NCBI GenBank assembly: GCA_025352585.1
Contig: JANXTD010000553.1
Coordinates: 1 to 11,452, forward strand
Reading direction: 5' to 3'
Origin: Fimbriiglobus sp.
GTDB lineage: Bacteria > Planctomycetota > Planctomycetia > Gemmatales > Gemmataceae
Length of the DNA stretch: 11,452 nt
Shown here: piece after piece, positions 1 to 5,982 of the stretch
Layout: every line of letters begins with the position of its first letter
How positions within the stretch are numbered: position 1 is the stretch's first letter
Made by a program: the position numbers and the translations under genes
The notes under the pieces: generated by a model
What the model saw: the letters and a program-made list of their open reading frames with translations, nothing else
Told to the model about the DNA's origin: nothing
Databases searched by the model: none

Positions 1-66
1 GCTGGCGGGCTTTGCGGCCGGCCCCGCACCTGAGCCGTGTCGCTCGGCGGCAGAAGGGCGCGGCGG

Positions 67-483
67 ATGGAGTTCCAGTTGCACCCCCTCTTCGACGGAA
101 ACCCCGACGTCCGCGAGTGGCTCTGCCTGCGGCCCGACGACTGGACAGCGCTTGAGCCGGGGCCGGAGAAAACCTTGCAGGACCTGCTCCGCGACCACAA
201 GCCGTGGCTGTGCGAGTTGGCGCTGGATCGGATTCGAGCCGCGGCGGGCGAGGGCTGTATGACCGAGCGGCCGCACCCTCGGGTGAAAGACTTCCTGTTC
301 TTCCCGATCGCGGAGCAAGGGTATCGGGCATACGTCGAGTATTTCTTCTACCAGCAACCGGACGAGAACTCGCCTGACAGTGACTTCTGGTGGGCGATCA
401 TCAATTGCCCGTATGCGGTCGCTCCGTTCCCGACCGGTCGCCGCGAGGCGTATGTCATCGGCCTCGGGTGGTGGGTGTTGTGA
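67..483 (+). CDS. Small hypothetical protein, aromatic-rich
   Basis: I do not recognise this 138-residue protein. It has no signal peptide or clear membrane segment, so it is probably cytoplasmic. The N-terminal half is mixed charged/hydrophobic and includes a likely helix (KTLQDLLRDHKPWLCELALD). The C-terminal half is rich in aromatics (DFLFFP, YVEYFFYQQP, DFWWAIINCP) and ends in GLGWWVL. This resembles small alpha/beta proteins that stand alone or act as immunity-type partners, but no family is claimed. I chose the ATG at 67 because AGAAGGG lies 8 nt upstream (52-58); an in-frame GTG at 37 would add ten Arg-rich residues and has no better ribosome site. The gene converges on the DUF1501 gene, with a 167-nt spacer between the stops. 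Coding confidence is moderate: the composition is protein-like but there is no homology anchor. Confidence 0.6.
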   Translation: MEFQLHPLFDGNPDVREWLCLRPDDWTALEPGPEKTLQDLLRDHKPWLCELALDRIRAAAGEGCMTERPHPRVKDFLFFPIAEQGYRAYVEYFFYQQPDENSPDSDFWWAIINCPYAVAPFPTGRREAYVIGLGWWVL

Positions 484-650
484 TCGGGTGTGTGTTCCAG
501 ACGCCGAACCAGACGCTGTAGCCGATACAAGAATACGGCTGCGTCGGCCGCGACCAGTCTTCGGCTTCGCCGCAAGCGAACTGTAGGGGCATCCCCTTGC
601 GGGTGTCCGGCCTGCGCCGCCCCGTTGCGGAGCGAGCTCACGGGATTGAG
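484..650. other. Convergent intergenic spacer with short inverted repeats
   Basis: This 167-nt gap lies between two convergent stop codons. It holds AGGGG-CAT-CCCCT at 585-597 (5-bp stem, 3-nt loop), TTCGC/GCGAA arms at 566-570 and 576-580, and a larger hairpin that runs into the end of the DUF1501 gene (listed separately). No open frame here has convincing coding character. The likely role is transcription termination for both flanking genes, but no run of T follows any stem, so an intrinsic terminator is not proven. A dispersed palindromic repeat is the alternative. Confidence 0.45.
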
Positions 651-661
651 TCACCCCGTGA
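638..661 (-). terminator. Candidate hairpin at the 3' end of the DUF1501 gene
   Basis: TCACGGG (638-644) pairs perfectly with CCCGTGA (655-661) across a 10-nt loop. The stop codon (651-653, read on the minus strand) falls in the loop, so the right arm is the last sense codons of the gene. It could help end the leftward transcript. There is no T-tract on the minus strand after it, so it is only a weak terminator candidate. Confidence 0.3.
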
Positions 662-2090
662 CGAGCTTCCGGCACGGCTCGCCCTCGTTGAGCGTCGGGC
701 GCTCGGGGCGGCCCTTGTACTTGTAGATCAGACCCATGTGGTCCAGGCCCATCAGGTGCAAGATACTCGCGTGCAGGTCGTGGACGTGCTGCTTGTCTTC
801 GACCGCCCGCAGGCCGACCTCGTCGGTCGTGCCGATCGCCTGGCCGCCCTTCACACCCCCGCCGGCCATCCACATCGTGAAGCCGGTCGGGTTGTGGTCC
901 CGGCCGTCCCCCTTCTCGCTCATCGGCGTCCGGCCGAACTCCCCGCCCCACACCACGAGTGTGCTGTCGAGTAAGCCCCGCTGCTTCAAGTCCTTCACCA
1001 GCGCGGCGACCGGTTGGTCCATCGAGCGACACAGCCCGGCGTGGTTGCTCTCGAGCTTGGCGTGGGCGTCCCACTTGCTGCCCGCGCCGTGGTAAATCTG
1101 CACGAAGCGCACGCCGCGCTCGACGAGCCGCCGGGCCAGCAGGCAGTTGCGGCCCATCGTCGCCGTGTCCTTGTGGTCGAGGCCGTAGGCCGTGTTGGTC
1201 GCGGCAGATTCCTGGGACAGATCGACGGCCGGCGGGGCGGCGGCCTGCATGCGGAAGGCGAGTTCGTAGCTGGTCAGCCGGGCGTCGAGTTCGGTCTGGT
1301 CGGGGTGCCGCCCGGCGTAGTCGCGGTTCAAGCGTGTCAGCAGGTCGAGCTTGCCGCGCTGCTGGGCGTCCGCGACCCCCTCGGGCGTGTTCAGGTGCGG
1401 CACCGGCTCGGCACCGCCTTGCAGCCGCGTCCCCTGGTAGACCGCCGGCATGAAGCCCGCGCCCCAGTTGCGCGGGCCGTTCACGACTTGCCCCTGGTTG
1501 TCTTGCAGCACCACGAACGCCGGCAGGTCGGCGTTCACCGTGCCGAGGCCGTAGGTCGCCCACGCGCCGAGCGACGGCCGGCCGCCGAGGATCGAGCCGG
1601 TGTTCATCTGGCACACCCCCGCCGAGTGGTTGATGCCGTCGGCGACGCACGACCGGATCACCGCCAACTCGTCGGCGACGGTCGCGGTGTGCGGCAGCCA
1701 CTCGGACACCCACAGCCCACTCTTGCCGTGCCGCTTCCACTGCCGCGGGCTAGCCAAAAGCGCCGACCGCGACTCGCCCATCGGCGTAATCACACTCCCG
1801 AAGCTGTCTGGCAGCGGCTTGCCGGCGAGCTTGTTGAGCACCGGCTTGGGGTCGAAGGTGTCGAGGTGGCTCGGCCCTCCCTCCATGAACAGGAAGATCA
1901 CCGACTTCGCCGTCGCCTTGTGGGCCGGCGGCTTTGCGGCGAGCGGGCCGGCCGCCTTCACCTCGGCCGCGGGCGTCTCCCCGGCGAGTAGCGCGTCGAG
2001 GGCCAGCCCGCCGAAGCCGACGCCGGCGGCGCGCAGCCAGTCGCGCCGGGCGAGCGGGGAGTCGAGGCCGAAGCGGGGTCGGTCGGTCAT
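651..2090 (-). CDS. DUF1501 family protein, Tat-exported, alkaline-phosphatase-like fold
   Basis: This 479-residue protein matches the DUF1501 family (PF07394), which shares the alkaline phosphatase/sulfatase fold and is greatly expanded in planctomycetes. The N-terminus has a twin-arginine signal (SPLARRDWLR, R15-R16) followed by a Gly/Ala/Leu hydrophobic stretch (about 21-37), so export of a folded protein is likely. Family landmarks are FLFMEGGPSHLDTFDP (about 66-81, acidic residues in a metal-site-like loop), GINHSAGVC (152-160), WGGEFGRTP (381-389), GRDHNP (396-401) and HDLHASILHLMGLDH (437-451). The length is normal for the family and no key motif is missing. The ATG at 2090 has CCGAGG 5 nt upstream and directly precedes the signal peptide. 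The frame stays open far upstream, but that part is low-complexity Arg-rich antisense sequence, so I excluded it. It lies 17 nt after the PSCyt1-DUF1549-DUF1553 gene and is almost certainly co-transcribed with it, a standard planctomycete pairing. The substrate is unknown. Confidence 0.96.
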   Translation of the reverse strand: MTDRPRFGLDSPLARRDWLRAAGVGFGGLALDALLAGETPAAEVKAAGPLAAKPPAHKATAKSVIFLFMEGGPSHLDTFDPKPVLNKLAGKPLPDSFGSVITPMGESRSALLASPRQWKRHGKSGLWVSEWLPHTATVADELAVIRSCVADGINHSAGVCQMNTGSILGGRPSLGAWATYGLGTVNADLPAFVVLQDNQGQVVNGPRNWGAGFMPAVYQGTRLQGGAEPVPHLNTPEGVADAQQRGKLDLLTRLNRDYAGRHPDQTELDARLTSYELAFRMQAAAPPAVDLSQESAATNTAYGLDHKDTATMGRNCLLARRLVERGVRFVQIYHGAGSKWDAHAKLESNHAGLCRSMDQPVAALVKDLKQRGLLDSTLVVWGGEFGRTPMSEKGDGRDHNPTGFTMWMAGGGVKGGQAIGTTDEVGLRAVEDKQHVHDLHASILHLMGLDHMGLIYKYKGRPERPTLNEGEPCRKLVTG

Positions 2091-2107
2091 CGGAACCTCG
2101 GGCGGGA

Positions 2108-5100
2108 TCACTCGACGTACAGGAATTCGCTTGCGTTCAGCAGGACGTGGCACAGGTCGGCCCACGCTGCTTGCCGGGTGTCCTGCGCCACGACGGTCTT
2201 CACCGTCGCCGGGCGGATGTCGCGGCCCATAGCGGACGTGTCCTTGAACACGCCCGGCTTGGCCTCGAAGCGCCAGTAGCCGGCCGTCTTCGCGGTCACC
2301 CCGTCGCGGGTGAAGAGCAGTTGGTCGGCCGTCAGCGCGGCGTCGGTCACGCGCACGTCGTCGAGCAGGCCGTCGAAGCCGGTGCCGTGCTTCGGCCCGG
2401 TGCGGCCGCCGATCGTCAGCGGCAATGCGTTCACCAGTCCGCCGGTGACCGTGTGCGGCACCGTCGCCACCAGCAGCGGCTCGTCGTCGTTGGCCAGGTC
2501 CTTGAGCCAGAACGTGACCTGCCCCGGCGTCTTGCCGCGGGCCAGCTTCACCGCCACGGCCAGGTAGTACGGCTTGTTCAACGCGACGTGGTGGTCGGCA
2601 AACACCGCCTCCTCGCCGACGCTGCCGTCGATCTTCGTGCCGACGAGTTGTAGTGCCAGCGTCTGCGGCTTGCGGCGACTGCCCTTGCCGGTGACGCCGA
2701 CGCCCCACCCCGGCTTCGCGAGGTCGCCGTCCCACTTGGCCGCGACTGTCCGCACCGCCCCGGTGTCGGCGACCGACCGCGCCATCAAGTACGCCTCGAC
2801 CGTGAAGTCGCCCTTGAGCGCGGCGTCGCCGAGGAGGGCTTCGTAGCCGGGGCCGCCGAGTTTGATGTCCGCCGCCTGGCCGTCGCGCGACGGCATCTTG
2901 CCGCCGACGAACGCCGCCTCCGCCGACCCCGCCTTGGTCGGATCGACCCGCCTCGTCTGGGCCGCGACGAAGCCGACCGCCGCCGCCGACTCCTCGGCCG
3001 TCGGCGCGCGGCCGAAGGCCAGCCGGTAGGCGCGGCTCACCCGACGCGGGTCGTCGGCCGGCTCGTCGCGCTTCAACCGGTTCGCGAACGCCTCGGAGCG
3101 GCGCAGCAGCGTCGGGCTGTTGATGAGCAGCAGCGACTGCACCGGCGTGGTCGTGGTGTCGCGCGACGACGCGCTCTGGAAGGCGAGCGGGGCGTCGAAC
3201 ACGTCCAAGAGCGGGTCGCGGTTGTTGCGCAGGAGCTTCGTGTAGACGGCGCGGCGCGGCTCGCCCGTGGCGACGCCGGGGCCGCCCGCCTTCAGGTCGA
3301 GGTCGCCGGTGACGGCGAACAGCGCGTCGCGGATCTGCTCCGCGTCGAGCCGCCGGACGCCGCCGCGCCAAAGTAACTTGTTCTCCGGGTCGGCGAGCCG
3401 GCCGGCCGCGGGGGCGGGGTGCGTCGCCGACTGCCGGTAGGTCGCCGACGTGACGATCAGCCGGTGCAACGCCTTGACGCCCCAGCCCTCGGCGACGAAC
3501 TTCGCGGCGAGGAAGTCGAGCAGTTCGGGGTGCGTCGGCTTGTCGCCGAGCCGGCCGAAGTCGCTGGCGTTGGCGGCGAGGCCCTTGCCGAAGTGCTGCT
3601 GCCAGACGCGGTTGACCAGCACGCGGCTGGTGAGCGGGTTTTCGGGCCGCGTCAGCCAGCGGGCGAGTGCCGCGCGCCGGCCGGTACTGTCCGGCACGCC
3701 GCTGACCGGCGCGATCGCGGCCGGCGACTCGTCGAGCACACTCAAGTACCCCGGCTCGACGGGCGTCGCGCCCTTCTTGGGGATCGTCGTCGGCGGGGCG
3801 ACCGGGCCGACTTCGCTCACGGCGAACGCGACCGGCAGCGGCGGCGGCTTCACGGCGTCGGACTTCGCCAGGTCACGCCGTAGGGCCAACACGCGGTCCT
3901 TGTCGGCCAGCTTCAGCGATTTGTCGAGCCGGTCATACTCATAGGTCACCTGCCGGTACGCCAACTCCGCGAGCTGGTGCTCGTGCGGCGTGCGGGCGGC
4001 GGCCGGCTTGCGGATCATGGCTTGGAGTTCCGGCGGGAACTTGTCGATGGCGTCCTCGCGGGCCTTGACGCGGTAGGGGGCTTCGAGGGCGGCGATCTCG
4101 GCCCGCACGGCCGCCGTCGCCGCCTCCCAGGCCGCCAACTTCAAGGCGTGGGCCGCCTTCTGCTCAGTGGTTGCGGCGATCAGGTCTTCGCGCGGCAGGA
4201 TGCCGGCGAAGAAGGCTTGGAGGCGGTAGTAGTCCTTTTGCAGCAGCGGGTCGAACTTGTGGTCGTGGCAGCGGGCGCACTGCAACCCGACGCCCAGGAA
4301 CACGTCGGCGGTGGTGTCGGTGATGTCGTCGAGTTGGGTGGCCCACGCGCCGCGCACGTCGCGGTTGTTGTACTCGTAGATGCCGTGCCGCAGGTAGCCG
4401 GTGGCGACCAGGGCGTCCGGGTCGCCGGGGAAGAGTTCGTCGCCGGCGAGTTGCTCGCTGACGAAGCGGTCGTACGGCTTGTCGGCGTTGAAACTGCGGA
4501 TGACGTAGTCGCGGTAGCGCCAGGCGTCGGGCCGGTAGTCGTCGATGCGGAAGCCGTCGGAGTCGGCGTAGCGCACCAGGTCGAGCCAGTGCCGCGCCCA
4601 GCGCTCGCCGTAGGCGGGCGACGCCAGCAGCCGGTCGGCGAGCCGTTCGTAGGCGTCCGGGGCGGCGTCGTTGGCGAACGCCTCGACCGCCTCCGGCGTC
4701 GGCGGCAGCCCGGTCAGGTCGAACGTCAGCCGGCGGATGAGCACCCCGCGCGCGGCCTCCGGCGCGGGCGTGAGCTTGGCGTCGGCCAGTTTGGCGGCGA
4801 CGAAGCGGTCGAGGTCGTTGCGCGCCCAGCCGGCCCCGGCGGCGGGCGGCGGGACACTCACGACCGGGCGGAAGGCCCACCAGTCGCGGTCGGCGGCGGT
4901 GATCTTCCCGCCCGGCCGGCCCGCCTTCAACTTGGCGTCGGGCCAGGGCGCGCCCATCTTGACCCACGCCGTCAGCGCCTCGATTTCGGCGGCCGGCAAC
5001 TTCGCCTTGGGCGGCATGCGCAGCTCTTCCGTGGCGTAGCGCACCGCCTCGATGAGGCGGCTGGCGTCGGGGTCGCCGGGAATGACGGCCGGCCCGGCGT

Positions 5101-5311
5101 CGCCGCCGGCTAACAGCCCGGCCAGCGAGTCGGCGACCAGCCCGCCCTTGGTCTTCTTCTGCGCGTCGCTGTGGCAGCCGAAGCAGCGCTCGGCGAGGAC
5201 CGGCCGCACCCTGGCCTCGAAGAACTCGGCCTGCTCGCGCGTCGGCTCGCCGGCCCCCGCGGCGGAGGCGAACAGCACGGCAACGCAGGCGGCACCAAGG
5301 GACCGGATCAC
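2108..5311 (-). CDS. PSCyt1-DUF1549-DUF1553 secreted haem-motif protein with LamG-like insertion
   Basis: This 1067-residue protein begins with a Sec-type signal peptide (about 1-20, ending ASAAGA before GEPT). A Planctomycete-type cytochrome C domain follows (about 30-125) with haem motif CFGCH (C43, C46, H47) and a likely distal ligand in LRMPP (M99). DUF1549 spans about 140-371 (DRDWWAFRPV, RLTFDLTGLPP, YGERWARHWLDLVRYADSDG) and ends with a second CxxCH, CARCHDHKFDP (C345, C348, H349). A charged, partly helical linker spans about 375-480. DUF1553 starts near 545 (WLTRPENPLTSRVLVNRVW) and runs to about 786. A LamG/concanavalin-like beta-sandwich (about 810-1018) then interrupts it before its closing motif WADLCHVLLNASEFLYV. 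I chose GTG 5311 because it starts exactly at the signal peptide; 81 further in-frame upstream residues are Arg-rich and not signal-like. The ribosome site there is weak. Known for the family: secreted, common in planctomycetes, biochemistry unproven. Inferred: electron transfer or oxidative action on a polymer bound by the LamG part, with the DUF1501 protein encoded 17 nt downstream. Confidence 0.96.
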   Translation of the reverse strand: MIRSLGAACVAVLFASAAGAGEPTREQAEFFEARVRPVLAERCFGCHSDAQKKTKGGLVADSLAGLLAGGDAGPAVIPGDPDASRLIEAVRYATEELRMPPKAKLPAAEIEALTAWVKMGAPWPDAKLKAGRPGGKITAADRDWWAFRPVVSVPPPAAGAGWARNDLDRFVAAKLADAKLTPAPEAARGVLIRRLTFDLTGLPPTPEAVEAFANDAAPDAYERLADRLLASPAYGERWARHWLDLVRYADSDGFRIDDYRPDAWRYRDYVIRSFNADKPYDRFVSEQLAGDELFPGDPDALVATGYLRHGIYEYNNRDVRGAWATQLDDITDTTADVFLGVGLQCARCHDHKFDPLLQKDYYRLQAFFAGILPREDLIAATTEQKAAHALKLAAWEAATAAVRAEIAALEAPYRVKAREDAIDKFPPELQAMIRKPAAARTPHEHQLAELAYRQVTYEYDRLDKSLKLADKDRVLALRRDLAKSDAVKPPPLPVAFAVSEVGPVAPPTTIPKKGATPVEPGYLSVLDESPAAIAPVSGVPDSTGRRAALARWLTRPENPLTSRVLVNRVWQQHFGKGLAANASDFGRLGDKPTHPELLDFLAAKFVAEGWGVKALHRLIVTSATYRQSATHPAPAAGRLADPENKLLWRGGVRRLDAEQIRDALFAVTGDLDLKAGGPGVATGEPRRAVYTKLLRNNRDPLLDVFDAPLAFQSASSRDTTTTPVQSLLLINSPTLLRRSEAFANRLKRDEPADDPRRVSRAYRLAFGRAPTAEESAAAVGFVAAQTRRVDPTKAGSAEAAFVGGKMPSRDGQAADIKLGGPGYEALLGDAALKGDFTVEAYLMARSVADTGAVRTVAAKWDGDLAKPGWGVGVTGKGSRRKPQTLALQLVGTKIDGSVGEEAVFADHHVALNKPYYLAVAVKLARGKTPGQVTFWLKDLANDDEPLLVATVPHTVTGGLVNALPLTIGGRTGPKHGTGFDGLLDDVRVTDAALTADQLLFTRDGVTAKTAGYWRFEAKPGVFKDTSAMGRDIRPATVKTVVAQDTRQAAWADLCHVLLNASEFLYVE

Positions 5312-5349
5312 GGCGGGGAACCCATCGGGGAGCGACTGGCGTGCCGCCG

Positions 5350-5379
5350 ATGATACCCGCCGCCGTGCCGCCGTGCCTA
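5350..5379 (-). promoter_or_regulatory. Candidate sigma70-type promoter for the PSCyt1-DUF1501 unit
   Basis: Read on the minus strand, TAGGCA (5379-5374, 4 of 6 to TTGACA) is followed after 18 nt by TATCAT (5355-5350, 5 of 6 to TATAAT). Transcription would begin near 5343 and give a leader of about 30 nt before the GTG at 5311. This placement agrees with the chosen start and would exclude starts at 5485 or 5554. Planctomycete promoter rules are poorly defined, so this is only a candidate. Confidence 0.4.
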
Positions 5380-5541
5380 GCGTGCGTTCGCGAGTTCTCA
5401 CAGTTCGCGTGACTCGGACTGCCCGGACAACCCCTTGCGGCGAAATCCGGCGCGTTGCCGGACCAAGATCGCGCGCGAATCGCATACTGACATCGCCGCG
5501 GCGACAACAGCCGGGAAGAATCGCACCCGTCTCGACCCACC

Positions 5542-5546
5542 GGAGG
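5542..5546 (+). promoter_or_regulatory. Strong Shine-Dalgarno for the 141-aa protein
   Basis: GGAGG sits 7 nt before the ATG at 5554. It is the best ribosome-binding site in the window and fixes this start. Confidence 0.8.
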
Positions 5547-5553
5547 TTCCCCA

Positions 5554-5979
5554 ATGCTCAGCGTTTCGGTCCAGGCCCTCGGGCGCAAGAAGCCCCTGTG
5601 CGACGCCTTCGCCGTCGCCCCGCCGCCGTCAGTCAACGCCGGCAGCCCCGCGACCTTGCGCGACCTGCTCGACCACGTCGTCCGCGGCGAGGTCGCGGCC
5701 TTCGCCGACCGGCAGGCCGACCGCCGGCTGCTCAAGGCGCTCACGGCGACGCAAATCGACGCCGGGCTGGCGGCCGGCAAAGTCACCGCGGGCGGCAGCG
5801 ACCTCGACCAGAAGGTTGACGCCGACGCGGCCGTCGCCACGGCGGTCGAGGCCTTCGCGGACGGGCTGTTCCTCGTCTTCGTGGACGATCTCGAAATTAA
5901 AACCCTCGACGCCGTGGTGCCGCTGACGGCCGGCAGCAAGCTGACGTTCCTTCGCCTCACCATGCTCGCAGGGGGTTGA
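5554..5979 (+). CDS. Putative ubiquitin-like/ThiS-MoaD-like beta-grasp protein with C-terminal Gly-Gly
   Basis: This 141-residue cytoplasmic protein has no signal peptide. Its shape reads like a beta-grasp (ubiquitin-like) fold with an insertion. There are N-terminal strands (LSVSVQAL, about 2-9, and LCDAFAVA, about 15-22), a helix (ATLRDLLDHVV, about 33-43), and an inserted helical section (about 46-100, including RLLKALTATQIDAGLAAGK). A closing strand-turn-strand unit follows: LFLVFVDDLEIKTLDAVVPL (about 105-124), TAGSKLTFLRL, then MLAGG at the very end. ThiS and MoaD end the same way: a strand with an N/D-G-type turn, a conserved Leu before a Gly/Asp turn, a final strand and exposed Gly-Gly. 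There the tail is adenylated by an E1-like enzyme to carry sulfur or form an isopeptide bond. At 141 residues it is well above the 65-90 of ThiS or MoaD, hence the insertion. Its stop lies 3 nt before the DUF4132 start, so the two are surely co-transcribed. Coding is near certain; the fold and role are inference. Confidence 0.9.
   Translation: MLSVSVQALGRKKPLCDAFAVAPPPSVNAGSPATLRDLLDHVVRGEVAAFADRQADRRLLKALTATQIDAGLAAGKVTAGGSDLDQKVDADAAVATAVEAFADGLFLVFVDDLEIKTLDAVVPLTAGSKLTFLRLTMLAGG
5970..5975 (+). promoter_or_regulatory. Shine-Dalgarno for the DUF4132 gene
   Basis: AGGGGG lies 7 nt before the GTG at 5983 and inside the last codons of the upstream gene. With a 3-nt gap between stop and start, this arrangement favours translational coupling of the two proteins and supports GTG as the start. 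Confidence 0.65.
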
Positions 5980-5982
5980 ACC

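Larger units (their letters stand above)
5312..5553. promoter_or_regulatory. Divergent intergenic region
   Basis: These 242 nt separate two genes transcribed away from each other and should hold promoters for both. The leftward candidate is listed separately. For the rightward genes the best pair I found is CGGACC (5459-5464) and CATACT (5483-5488) with 18 nt between; it is weak and not claimed. GTTCGCG occurs twice as a direct repeat 17 nt apart (5386-5392 and 5403-5409), which could be a regulator site or chance in GC-rich DNA. There is no convincing coding sequence in this region. Confidence 0.4.

Noticed and set aside
1..33. Possible tail of an upstream gene ending at TGA 31-33
   Set aside because: Ten codons are too few to judge; no coding claim is possible.
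2091..3371. Upstream in-frame extension of the DUF1501 gene to about 906 residues
   Set aside because: The extension is low-complexity Arg-rich sequence overlapping the upstream gene. The Tat signal at 2090 with a ribosome site sets the real start.
5308..5325. A five-codon leader frame (MGSPP) whose stop overlaps the GTG start as GTGA
   Set aside because: It has no ribosome site of its own, and such a short frame is expected by chance.
5312..5554. Upstream starts (5485, 5554) for the PSCyt1 protein
   Set aside because: They would put more than 50 Arg-rich residues before a clear signal peptide and would place the start upstream of the best promoter candidate.
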